A stretch of 64,000 nt of DNA from positions 124,001-188,000 of the forward strand of contig NZ_JBBVMF010000007.1 in the NCBI RefSeq assembly GCF_038150125.1. The letters run 5' to 3'. Both the position numbers and the translations under genes were made by a program. This document shows, one piece after another, positions 53,978 through 61,908 of this stretch. Position 1 is the stretch's first letter; each line of letters opens with the position of its first letter. The DNA is from SW132 sp038150125. GTDB taxonomy: Bacteria > Bacteroidota > Rhodothermia > Balneolales > Balneolaceae. The notes beneath the pieces are model-generated. The model was given only the letters and a program-made list of their open reading frames with translations, ran no database searches and was not told the DNA's origin.

Positions 53978-54628
53978 ATGGATTACCCGATTTTTCAGTC
54001 AATTGTGAACAAAATAAATGGTTCGCTGCTCAAGAGAAACATTAATGTTACAAAATTCAGAACCTGGGACGAGCCGAAAATTAACGCTGCAGGCCTTGAG
54101 TTTTATATTGATCTCAGCCAGTCTACCAATCATTTAAAATCTCTATCCATTAATTTTGATTGGGACCGGTTTCGTGAGGCCTCACTGGCACGCCAGCTAA
54201 ACGGAACAGATAGCCATCCCATACTCCAATCAGAAACGTTTACTACCACAAGCGTAAAACCGATTATTGATATTGAAGTGACCTGGCACTTCCGGGAAGA
54301 CCGCTGTCAGCCTGATAACTCAAACGGAGATGCAAATTTCAGAATTCAGAAGGCCGGGGAGTGGATGAATGAAGCGAGTGAACAGGTGAATGAGTTGCTG
54401 TTAAGTGATGATATCATTACGCGCTGGCACATTGAAGTTGATGGTGATAAAAATGGTAAATATTTAAGTGCCATTAATTTGATATCGTATTTTCAATACT
54501 CATTTACTGATATTGAAAGCCTTAAAGAAGTACATAAATTTGTGGACCGAAAACTGGTTCACCTTTTATACAAAGCTAAACGTGTAGTGGAGATGGTTGA
54601 CAAAACTGTCCAGGACCATGCTGCCTAA
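53978..54628 (+). CDS. protein of unknown function
   Basis: 216 residues, soluble, no signal peptide or membrane segment. About residues 35-115 look beta-rich (LEFYIDLSQSTNHLKSLSIN, VKPIIDIEVTWHFRED). The second half is mostly helical, with a charged C-terminal helix LVHLLYKAKRVVEMVDKTVQ. Normal codon use and a clean terminator 7 bp after the stop support a real gene. I do not recognise the family and propose no function. It lies between a divergent rqcH-like gene and a convergent ribosomal-protein gene, a translation-linked neighbourhood. Confidence 0.8.
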   Translation: MDYPIFQSIVNKINGSLLKRNINVTKFRTWDEPKINAAGLEFYIDLSQSTNHLKSLSINFDWDRFREASLARQLNGTDSHPILQSETFTTTSVKPIIDIEVTWHFREDRCQPDNSNGDANFRIQKAGEWMNEASEQVNELLLSDDIITRWHIEVDGDKNGKYLSAINLISYFQYSFTDIESLKEVHKFVDRKLVHLLYKAKRVVEMVDKTVQDHAA

Positions 54629-54634
54629 AATAAA

Positions 54635-54657
54635 AAAGGCACGCCAAGCGTGCCTTT
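54635..54657. terminator. intrinsic terminator between convergent genes
   Basis: A perfect 10-bp stem (AAAGGCACGC with GCGTGCCTTT) and a 3-nt loop, starting 6 bp after the stop of the unknown gene and 21 bp from the end of the small ribosomal gene. It can serve both strands. Confidence 0.85.
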
Positions 54658-54678
54658 CACAGTCATTTAAACAGAATA

Positions 54679-54771
54679 TTACTTCTTCTTCTTGTGACGA
54701 TTTTTACGTAATCTTTTCTTTCGCTTATGCTTCGCAATTTTCGCGCGTTTTCTTTTCTTTCCGCTGGGCAT
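54679..54771 (-). CDS. AURKAIP1/COX24-domain small ribosomal protein
   Basis: A 30-residue, very basic protein read from the ATG at 54769-54771. It starts MPSGKKRKRAKIAKHKRKKR and ends with four lysines. It matches the short AURKAIP1/COX24 (mS38-type) proteins of Bacteroidota and of mycobacteria, where the relative is ribosomal protein bS22. These are integral ribosome components. AAGGTGAT 8 bp before the ATG is a fair ribosome-binding site, and a good promoter lies at 54824-54852. It is too short for standard ORF cut-offs and easily missed. Confidence 0.88.
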   Translation of the reverse strand: MPSGKKRKRAKIAKHKRKKRLRKNRHKKKK

Positions 54772-54823
54772 AAATAATCACCTTATCAGATTTATATTGG
54801 TGTTTTAAATTTAGTCTAGTCTG

Positions 54824-54852
54824 CAAAGATACAAATCTATTTGTAAATACAA
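54824..54852 (-). promoter_or_regulatory. Bacteroidota-type promoter of the small ribosomal gene
   Basis: On the minus strand, TTG (54852-54850), an 18-bp spacer and TATCTTTG (54831-54824), an exact match to the TAnnTTTG -7 consensus. Predicted transcription would begin near 54817, leaving about 45 nt of leader before the ATG at 54771. Confidence 0.6.
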
Positions 54853-54961
54853 TAATTCAGATTTATCCATACATGGCCGGTGTTAGTTGCCAAACCGCCT
54901 AGCTCCGGACGGCAGCATAATTAGGACAGAGTATAGGCCTGGAAAATCAAGACAATTCAGG

Positions 54962-54993
54962 TCTGATTCCTACAGCGGTTTTCAGTATATTTG
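54962..54993 (+). promoter_or_regulatory. probable promoter of the lysC-dap operon
   Basis: TATATTTG at 54986-54993 is an exact TAnnTTTG -7 element, 26 bp before the lysC ATG. The upstream -33 element is weaker (TCTG at 54962-54965, 20-bp spacing). I see no lysine riboswitch-like structure in the short leader that would follow. Confidence 0.5.
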
Positions 54994-55019
54994 TAAGCTA
55001 TAATAAATTAAATAGTCTG

Positions 55020-56387
55020 ATGCCAACTCTTATCAAAGTAGCGAAATTTGGCGGCACAAGTATGGCGGACGCTGAAGCGATTAGGCGATCTGCAGAAATT
55101 GTTGCCCGGGATTCCGATAAGCGCCTTATTGTAGTTAGCGCCACATCCGGAACGACAAATCTTTTAACGACACTCTGCAGCACGCTGCCCGGTAAGGAAA
55201 AGCGCGCTATTGTGGATCAAATTGAAGAAAAACATCGTACGATATGCTCTCAACTCAAAGAGCCAAAAACAACTCAGCCAGGCATCGATAAGATCATTAG
55301 TGAACTTCGTACACTCAGTGAACAAGATATTGTTGGGCCGAAGCAAAAAGATGCAATACTGGCATGTGGTGAGCGAATGTCGTCTCTGCTGTTCACTGCT
55401 TTTCTAAATGAGATTGAACCGGGCGCCCGCTGGTTTGATGCTCGCGAAGTTATCCGGACAGATGATGCTTATGGCAGTGCGGAGCCGGATATTGAGGCTA
55501 TAGAAAGTCTTGCCGGTGAAAAGTTACGTTCTCTAATAGTAAGTCATAAGGTCATATCTCAGGGGTTTATTGGTTCAGATTCCGATGGAATCACCACAAC
55601 ATTAGGGCGCGGTGGCAGTGATTATTCAGCCTCGCTTTTTGCAGAAGCCTTAAATGCGGATGTTCTTGAAATCTGGACCGACGTTACGGCTATCTATACC
55701 ACTGACCCTAGAATTGAACCTGAGGCAAGGCCGATTACTGAACTTAGTTTTGATGAAGCCGCTGAACTGTCTGTGTTCGGTGCAAAAGTGTTGCACCCTG
55801 CTACCATTAAACCTGCCATTCGTAAGTCTATAAAAGTATATGTAGGATCGAGTTTTCATCCTGATCAGCCAGGAACATGGATCGTCAAGAATCCGAAGAG
55901 CAAGCCTGTGATCCGAGCGATCAGCCTGCGCAGAAACCAAACACTGCTCACTGTTCACAGTTTGGACATGCTCCATCGGCACGGTTTTTTAGCAAAGTTA
56001 TTTGATGTACTGTCAAAATATAAAATTAGCGTAGACCTTGTTACGACAAGTGAAGTGTCTGTCTCTTTAACCCTCGATACAGATGTACAGTCATCTGCCA
56101 AGAACAGCCTGTCTGAACAGGTTCTGGCGGAACTTGAATCTTTTTGCGATGTTGAGATTGAGGAGAATCTTGCACTGGTTGCACTCGTTGGAAACAACCT
56201 GCATGCAACAGCAGGACTCAGCGGCCCGGTCTTCGGATCTCTCGAAGACATAAACATTCGGTTGATTTGTCATGGTGCCAGTTCACATAATCTCTGTTTT
56301 TTAGTTGATAGCAGCCACGCAGACCAAACAGTTCGCAAGATTCATAAAACGTTTATCTCAACAAGAAACAGCACATTTAACTCATGA
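55020..56387 (+). CDS. lysC: aspartokinase (monofunctional, LysC type)
   Basis: 455 residues, length of the E. coli LysC group. The kinase domain has VAKFGGTSMADAEAI, LGRGGSDYSASLFAEAL and LEIWTDVTAIYTTDPR. The two C-terminal ACT segments lie about 310-450 (TLLTVHSLDMLHRHGFLAKL, LVALVGNNLHATAGL). It phosphorylates aspartate, here feeding the dap genes that follow directly. Lysine feedback is expected from the family. Its stop overlaps dapB (ATGA). It complements the ThrA kinase at 937. Confidence 0.95.
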   Translation: MPTLIKVAKFGGTSMADAEAIRRSAEIVARDSDKRLIVVSATSGTTNLLTTLCSTLPGKEKRAIVDQIEEKHRTICSQLKEPKTTQPGIDKIISELRTLSEQDIVGPKQKDAILACGERMSSLLFTAFLNEIEPGARWFDAREVIRTDDAYGSAEPDIEAIESLAGEKLRSLIVSHKVISQGFIGSDSDGITTTLGRGGSDYSASLFAEALNADVLEIWTDVTAIYTTDPRIEPEARPITELSFDEAAELSVFGAKVLHPATIKPAIRKSIKVYVGSSFHPDQPGTWIVKNPKSKPVIRAISLRRNQTLLTVHSLDMLHRHGFLAKLFDVLSKYKISVDLVTTSEVSVSLTLDTDVQSSAKNSLSEQVLAELESFCDVEIEENLALVALVGNNLHATAGLSGPVFGSLEDINIRLICHGASSHNLCFLVDSSHADQTVRKIHKTFISTRNSTFNS

Positions 56388-57055
56388 AAATTTCTGTAAT
56401 TGGAACCGGAAAAACCGGTGGTTCAATAGCTGAGCTGCTTGGAGAACAAGCCGTCTCGTTTAACAGCTCAAATAAGCCAACTGCGAGTAAAGTTGCTAAA
56501 ACTGACGCGGCAATAATTTTTGTGCCTGGTGAGGCAGCTCCTGAAATTATTGAAATAATGATTGATGCCGAAGTCCCCGCTGTTTGGGGCACTACGGGGT
56601 ACGGCTGGTCTGAAGACCTCCCGGAGCGGGTAAAGGCCATTCAGAGTAAATGGGTCATCGGGTCTAATTTTAGCCTTGGAATGAACCTCGTTCGAAAGGC
56701 GCTCAATGTGCTGGGAGAAGGGAGTGATATGCTTGATTCCCCGAAATTTCACATTCATGAAACCCATCACACTGATAAAAAAGACGCCCCGAGCGGAACG
56801 GCTTTATCGTGGGAAAAATGGCTGAACAAAGAGGCACGGATCTCTTCCAGCCGTATTGGGGACGTGAAGGGAATTCACGAGCTTCATATCAAAACAGTCA
56901 ATGAATCGATCTACCTCAAGCATGAGGCTCATGATCGCAAATTGTTTGCCGAAGGAGCTATTTGGGCCGCGAAAAAACTGCTGAACGATACAGAGATAAT
57001 TCCCGGAGTTTATCCGTTTTCTGAACTTTTTGACAAAGCATTTTCAAGTCAATGA
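56384..57055 (+). CDS. dapB: 4-hydroxy-tetrahydrodipicolinate reductase
   Basis: 223 residues, shorter than the 270-residue enterobacterial form but typical of a compact DapB. N-terminal nucleotide fold starts SVIGTGKTGGSIAELL. The catalytic-site motif HETHHTDKKDAPSGTALSW is complete. WGTTGYGW is the nucleotide-site loop. It reduces the product of DapA. It overlaps lysC and dapA by 4 bp each. Confidence 0.94.
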   Translation: MKISVIGTGKTGGSIAELLGEQAVSFNSSNKPTASKVAKTDAAIIFVPGEAAPEIIEIMIDAEVPAVWGTTGYGWSEDLPERVKAIQSKWVIGSNFSLGMNLVRKALNVLGEGSDMLDSPKFHIHETHHTDKKDAPSGTALSWEKWLNKEARISSSRIGDVKGIHELHIKTVNESIYLKHEAHDRKLFAEGAIWAAKKLLNDTEIIPGVYPFSELFDKAFSSQ

Positions 57056-57933
57056 TAAAAGATACTACACTTTGGACCGCTCTCATTACTCCGATGAAAG
57101 AGGATGGAAGCATAGATTTTAAAACACTAGAACACCTGATTCGAACTCAGGAAAAAGCTGGAAACGGGATTCTGCTAATCGGAAGTACCGGCGAAGGCCT
57201 TGCGCTGACTGAAAATGAGAAGCGGGATGTCGTTGAATATAGTTCATCACTCAACCCCACTGTTCCCCTGATGGTCGGAGTGGGAGGCATGAATACAGAT
57301 ATACAGGAATCGTGGATTCAGCACTGTAATTCTTTACAAATTGATGCATTTTTACTGGTCACCCCACTCTATGCAAAACCAGGTCCTAAAGGGCAGAATG
57401 CATGGTTTCAGCGACTGCTTGATGCATCAGATAAACCCTGCATGATTTATAATATTCCTTCCCGTACCGGAATCGATCTGCCAACAGACGTTGTTAGATC
57501 GCTTGAAGAGCATCCGAACTTTTGGTCTATAAAAGAGGCAAGTGGAAAACTGTCGGTATATCAGCAGTACAGACGTACGGCTCCCGGTATTCCTTTGTTC
57601 AGCGGAGACGATGCTCTGCTTGCATTTTTCAAACCGGCAGGATGTGCCGGGCTCGTATCAGTGGCTGCCAATGTTTGGCCCGAAGCCACGGCGTTGTATG
57701 TGGAAAAATGTCTGAGTGGCGAAACGAAATCGCTTTTTCCGCTTTGGAACCGCGCTGTTGGGGCACTGTTTTCGGCCTCAAATCCAATTCCTGTGAAACG
57801 ACTTCTCCATCATAAAGGTGAGATACAAACTCCGGAATTGCGGTTGCCGCTGGTAAAAGAAGAACTCTCAGATCTCGCCGAACTCAAAGCGATTGACAAA
57901 GAAATTGAAACCTGGTATAAAAATAATACATAA
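57052..57933 (+). CDS. dapA: 4-hydroxy-tetrahydrodipicolinate synthase
   Basis: 293 residues, the family norm. ALITPMKEDGSIDF opens the (beta/alpha)8 barrel, then LLIGSTGEGLALTENEK. The catalytic Tyr is in CMIYNIPSRTGIDL and the Schiff-base Lys in FWSIKEASGKLS. It condenses pyruvate with aspartate semialdehyde, the first committed step to lysine and diaminopimelate. Confidence 0.96.
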   Translation: MIKDTTLWTALITPMKEDGSIDFKTLEHLIRTQEKAGNGILLIGSTGEGLALTENEKRDVVEYSSSLNPTVPLMVGVGGMNTDIQESWIQHCNSLQIDAFLLVTPLYAKPGPKGQNAWFQRLLDASDKPCMIYNIPSRTGIDLPTDVVRSLEEHPNFWSIKEASGKLSVYQQYRRTAPGIPLFSGDDALLAFFKPAGCAGLVSVAANVWPEATALYVEKCLSGETKSLFPLWNRAVGALFSASNPIPVKRLLHHKGEIQTPELRLPLVKEELSDLAELKAIDKEIETWYKNNT

Positions 57934-57936
57934 CGA

Positions 57937-58683
57937 ATGAGCTGGAAAAAAATATTAGATCAACTTGAAGAAGGATCAGTTCGCGCAGCCTACCCCGATG
58001 GTGAATCCTGGGTGGCAAACGTTAAAGTTAAAGAAGCAATCCTTGACGCTTTTAAAGCTGGTGAAAACGTAGGCTATGGCGGAATATATGAGGGATTTGT
58101 TGATAAAGATAACCTCCCGCCACGGCTAATGCTGCCGGAAGACGGCGTTCGTCTTGTGCCCGGTGGGTCAGCCATCAGGCGTGGTGCATTTGTTGCCAAA
58201 GGCGTGATTTTAATGCCGCCGGCATATGTCAATATCGGTGCATACGTAGACGAAGGGACAATGGTGGACAGCCATGCGCTTGTAGGATCGTGCGCTCAAA
58301 TTGGCAAAAATGTTCACCTGTCAGCAGGAGTACAAATTGGAGGTGTACTTGAACCAGTAGGCCTCAGCCCGGTGGTAATTGAAGATGATTGTTTTATTGG
58401 TGCCGGAAGTGTTATTGTTGAAGGCATACTTGTTAAGAAAGGAGCCGTGATTGCTCCGGGTGTTACCCTGTCTAAGTCGGTTCCCGTTTACGATTGTGTC
58501 CAGGAAAAAATGCTTGGTAAAGGCGCGCCAATCCCCGAACGGTCAGTTGTAGTTCCTGGTACCCGCCCTATTTCCAGCGACTGGGGTAAATCTCAGGGTT
58601 TAAGCGTATCTTGCCCTATCATTATTAAATACAGAGATGAAGGAAGTGATGCGTCTTTGGAGCTTGAAGAGGCACTCAGGTAA
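57937..58683 (+). CDS. dapD: tetrahydrodipicolinate N-succinyltransferase
   Basis: 248 residues. The left-handed beta-helix carries the DapD signatures MPPAYVNIGAYVDEGTMVDS, GSCAQIGKNVHLSAGVQIGG and EDDCFIGAGSVIVEG. The N-terminal helical domain is about 25-30 residues shorter than in E. coli DapD (274 residues), and the C-terminus ends at LEEALR. The VDEGTMVD motif favours DapD over the acetylase DapH. It implies the succinylase route to diaminopimelate; dapC and dapE are not in this window. It starts 3 bp after dapA. Confidence 0.92.
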   Translation: MSWKKILDQLEEGSVRAAYPDGESWVANVKVKEAILDAFKAGENVGYGGIYEGFVDKDNLPPRLMLPEDGVRLVPGGSAIRRGAFVAKGVILMPPAYVNIGAYVDEGTMVDSHALVGSCAQIGKNVHLSAGVQIGGVLEPVGLSPVVIEDDCFIGAGSVIVEGILVKKGAVIAPGVTLSKSVPVYDCVQEKMLGKGAPIPERSVVVPGTRPISSDWGKSQGLSVSCPIIIKYRDEGSDASLELEEALR

Positions 58684-58758
58684 AAAAAAAGTGTAAGGGG
58701 TTGAACGATTTATGTTCATACTATCAGAACAAATGTTAATTAAACAAAGGAGTCAGTT

Positions 58759-59211
58759 ATGAGTTCATTAAATAAAGCAATGGTAATCGGCAGACTTGGC
58801 GCCGATCCCGAAGTGCGCTATACACAGTCGAATACTGCGGTTGCCACATTAAGTGTTGCAACAACCGAGCGGTATAAAGACCGAAATGGCGAGCAGCAAG
58901 AATCTACCGAGTGGCATAGAATAGTAGCCTGGGGAAGATTGGCTGAAATCTGCCAGGAATATCTTAAAAAAGGGTCGCTGGCCTATTTTGAAGGACCCAT
59001 TCAAACGCGACAGTGGGAAGATAAAGACGGCCAGACGAGATACACTACTGAAATAAAAGCACTGAACATGCAAATGCTTGACACCCGAGGAGATATGGGA
59101 TCAGGCGGCGGTGGACCATCCTCCCAGAACAGAAGCTCGCAGAAAGAACCTGTTGGGAGCTCAGTGGATCTTGACAGCCTGGATGATATGGATGATGATC
59201 TTCCATTTTAA
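58759..59211 (+). CDS. ssb: single-stranded DNA-binding protein
   Basis: 150 residues. An OB fold starts LNKAMVIGRLGADPEVRYT and continues WHRIVAWGRLAEICQEYLKKG. A Gly/Ser-rich linker leads to the acidic tip DDMDDDLPF, the partner-protein docking tail. A strong ribosome-binding site AAAGGAG lies 7 bp before the ATG, better than at most genes here. It is followed by a terminator at 59252 and the gldE-like gene. Confidence 0.97.
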   Translation: MSSLNKAMVIGRLGADPEVRYTQSNTAVATLSVATTERYKDRNGEQQESTEWHRIVAWGRLAEICQEYLKKGSLAYFEGPIQTRQWEDKDGQTRYTTEIKALNMQMLDTRGDMGSGGGGPSSQNRSSQKEPVGSSVDLDSLDDMDDDLPF

Positions 59212-59251
59212 GCTTACAAGCTTGCTTCATTATCTGTAAATTATATTATAG

Positions 59252-59284
59252 GGTGGCAAATCTATTTGATTGTCACCTTTTTTT
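59252..59284 (+). terminator. intrinsic terminator after ssb
   Basis: GGTGGCAAATC pairs with GATTGTCACC (one bulge, one G-U) around a short loop and is followed by seven T. Confidence 0.75.
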
Positions 59285-59310
59285 ATTAATCTTTATGATT
59301 AAAGCTGTAA

Positions 59311-59336
59311 CTATAGCACAAGTGGCAGTGCTATAG
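59311..59336. repeat. 9-bp perfect inverted repeat upstream of the gldE-like gene
   Basis: CTATAGCAC (59311-59319) and GTGCTATAG (59328-59336), 8 bp apart, in the ssb-gldE gap. A second inverted repeat lies 38 bp further on. It could be an operator or a structured leader. Confidence 0.45.
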
Positions 59337-59373
59337 CCGGTAATTTTGTATTTTAGAGCTTTTTAGATTTTAC

Positions 59374-59399
59374 TGTTTGGCCTCAAAACAGACCAAACA
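59374..59399. repeat. 7-bp inverted repeat upstream of the gldE-like gene
   Basis: TGTTTGG (59374-59380) and CCAAACA (59393-59399), 12 bp apart, 48 bp before the TTG start of the gldE-like gene. Confidence 0.35.
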
Positions 59400-59446
59400 T
59401 TTATTAGTCGTGTGTTGTACAGCACGTAATAGTTACTAACATCTAT

Positions 59447-60841
59447 TTGGATACATTGGACGAACCTCCAAGCAACCCTGCTATTTTTCTTTTTCAACAG
59501 TTTATTTTTGCCGTAGCTGAATATGGTATGCCTCTTGATTGGCTAACCATTTCCATAGAATCCGTAATTTTGATTCTGGGTCTCATTCTCAGTGCATTCT
59601 ATTCCGGCTCTGAGGTTGCATTCTTCTCTCTGGTCAATAACCTCGAACAGTTAAACCGTTCGCCTCAATATAGCAGTGCAGATACGCGGACGTTGAAGAT
59701 GCTTGAAAAGCCTCGCCGTCTGCTGGCTACAATATTAATTGGAAATACGTTTGCTAATATTGTCAGTTCTGTTCTCGGGGCTGTCATTACCGGTAAGATT
59801 GCTGCCGCCTATGGTTTACCCTCAACGTTAGTGTATACGCTTGAGATTATCGTACTCACATTTATGATATTAATACTGAGTGAAATCACGCCAAAAGTGA
59901 TTGCCATAAACAACCCGCTAAAAGTATCGAGGCGGATGAATATGTTTATTTATTCAAATTTTGTCATGCTGACGCCTATTTCCAGGCTTATTGCAGATTC
60001 GACGATGAATCTTGAAAAAGCACTTCCTACGCCATCAAACCGAATGACCACGGAAGACATCAAAACGATGGCAGAGGTGAGTGAAAAGGAGGGGTCCATT
60101 CACGGTGATGAACGGGAAATTATAGAAAACGTCATCGAATTTGGTACTATTTCTGTTCGTGAAATTATGACATCACGTGTTAACATTATAGCCGTCTCGG
60201 TTAGTTCAACTCTCCCTGAGGTCATTGCACTTATAAAAGAGAAAGGTCTGTCAAGAATGCCGCTATACGAGAATGATCTTGATACAATCATAGGCGTTAT
60301 TTATGCAAAAGATGTCCTGCCGTATATTAACAGTGAGATGGAAGACACTATTATCAATTGGAAAACCATTGCCAGGAAAGCGTTGTTTATCCCGGCCACG
60401 AAAAAATTAGACGACCTGCTGAGGGATTTCCAGCACGAAAAAACTCATATCGCTACGGTAGTTGATGAGTACGGGGGCACAGAAGGAATTGTTACTCTTG
60501 ATGATATTCTCGAGGAAATCGTGGGCGACATTGTTGATGAGTACGGAGACATTGAAGAGAAGCTTTATACAAAGTTTAAAAGCGGCGTATATGTATTTGA
60601 TGCAAAAATTGATCTTGATGATCTGGATGAAATCATGGACGTTGACGTGTCTTCACCGGAAGATGAATTTGAGACGCTTGGTGGCCTTGTCTACCATCTT
60701 ACGGAGCGAATACCCAATGTAGGCGAACGAATGACCTATAAAAATCTTGAGCTGACGGTTCACTCTCTTGAGAATAACAGGGTGAAAAAGGTACGGGTAA
60801 AAGTACAAAACAGGGCATCATCAGAAAAAGGGAAGGTCTGA
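59447..60841 (+). CDS. gldE: CNNM/CBS/CorC domain membrane protein, GldE-like
   Basis: 464 residues. A DUF21 (CNNM) region with about four membrane segments contains SAFYSGSEVAFFSLVN near residues 50-65. Paired CBS domains follow (VREIMTSRVNIIAV, LSRMPLYENDLDTIIGVIYA) and a CorC_HlyC domain lies near 375-455. The family is linked to Mg/Co efflux; GldE is required for gliding in Flavobacterium. The ssb-gldE order is the conserved Bacteroidota one. The TTG at 59447 adds a DEPPSNP lead as in GldE homologues (by recall); an ATG at 59528 is the fallback. No gldD follows; the stop overlaps murB (TGATG). Confidence 0.85.
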   Translation: MDTLDEPPSNPAIFLFQQFIFAVAEYGMPLDWLTISIESVILILGLILSAFYSGSEVAFFSLVNNLEQLNRSPQYSSADTRTLKMLEKPRRLLATILIGNTFANIVSSVLGAVITGKIAAAYGLPSTLVYTLEIIVLTFMILILSEITPKVIAINNPLKVSRRMNMFIYSNFVMLTPISRLIADSTMNLEKALPTPSNRMTTEDIKTMAEVSEKEGSIHGDEREIIENVIEFGTISVREIMTSRVNIIAVSVSSTLPEVIALIKEKGLSRMPLYENDLDTIIGVIYAKDVLPYINSEMEDTIINWKTIARKALFIPATKKLDDLLRDFQHEKTHIATVVDEYGGTEGIVTLDDILEEIVGDIVDEYGDIEEKLYTKFKSGVYVFDAKIDLDDLDEIMDVDVSSPEDEFETLGGLVYHLTERIPNVGERMTYKNLELTVHSLENNRVKKVRVKVQNRASSEKGKV

Positions 60842-61908
60842 TGCCAAATGCTCAAACCAAGTCAGTCAGCGACAAGCCTGTTATTCGCGAAAATGTGAAC
60901 CTTGCGCCACTGAATACGTTAGGGGTGGAAGCGGTGGCCCGTCGGTTCGTAGAGATTGATCACCCCAACCAGCTGAGACAGCTACATGATGATGGATTCT
61001 TTGATCGGCAAATTCCAATTGTATTAGGTGGCGGGAGTAACCTTCTGTTTTTAAACAGACCTGATCGCCCGGTCTTGAAGATGTCAGTATCGGGAAGAGA
61101 CATCGAAGCCCGGGAAGATGGCAGTGTTCTGTTAAAGGCCGGCGCCGGGGAAAACTGGCATCAGCTGGTGAAGCATTCCATTGAGAAGGGCTTGGGAGGT
61201 ATTGAAAATCTGGCACTGATTCCCGGAACTGTCGGAGCTGCACCTATTCAAAATATCGGGGCGTATGGCGTTGAGCTGAAGGATGTGTTCCATAATTTGA
61301 CTGCCTTTGAAATTGAGACCGGCAAATTCCGGACATATACCGCAGCAGAGTGTAATTTTGGATATCGTGACAGCATTTTTAAACGTGAACTGAAAAACCA
61401 GGTAATTGTGTGTGATGTGACACTTCAGCTTACGAAAAACGCGCATGATCTGAACGTTGACTACAAAGGATTGAACGATCACCTTGAGTCCAAAAAAATA
61501 TCTGATCCAACGATTAAAGATATTTTCAATTCTGTGGTGGAGATTCGCCGTGCCAAACTTCCCGATCCTTCAGATATTGGAAATGCCGGCAGTTTTTTCA
61601 AAAATCCGGTGCTATCAGAGGAGCAGTTTGAAACGCTGCGATCGAATTATCCTGAGATGCCTTCCTATAAAGTCGGTGATGATGAGTATAAGATTCCGGC
61701 AGCCTGGCTGATAGAAAAGGCCGGCTGGAAAGGCAAACGGGTGGGGAATGTGGGCACCTACAAAAATCAGGCGCTCGTTATAGTGAACCACGGCGGGGCC
61801 ACCGGTGAAGAGATATACAATCACGCACTAAAGATTCAGGAATCGGTGCGTAACACATTTGATATTGACCTTCGCCCCGAGGTAAATATTGTGGGAAATG
61901 AGTCGTGA
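60841..61908 (+). CDS. murB: UDP-N-acetylenolpyruvoylglucosamine reductase
   Basis: 355 residues, MurB type I by length. FAD-binding motif VLGGGSNLLFLN, then GGIENLALIPGTVGAAPIQN, GYRDSIFK, the catalytic serine in GNAGSFFKNP, and the C-terminal catalytic glutamate in LRPEVNIVG. It reduces the enolpyruvyl group in peptidoglycan precursor synthesis. Its stop overlaps the next start (GTGA). Confidence 0.95.
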   Translation: MPNAQTKSVSDKPVIRENVNLAPLNTLGVEAVARRFVEIDHPNQLRQLHDDGFFDRQIPIVLGGGSNLLFLNRPDRPVLKMSVSGRDIEAREDGSVLLKAGAGENWHQLVKHSIEKGLGGIENLALIPGTVGAAPIQNIGAYGVELKDVFHNLTAFEIETGKFRTYTAAECNFGYRDSIFKRELKNQVIVCDVTLQLTKNAHDLNVDYKGLNDHLESKKISDPTIKDIFNSVVEIRRAKLPDPSDIGNAGSFFKNPVLSEEQFETLRSNYPEMPSYKVGDDEYKIPAAWLIEKAGWKGKRVGNVGTYKNQALVIVNHGGATGEEIYNHALKIQESVRNTFDIDLRPEVNIVGNES

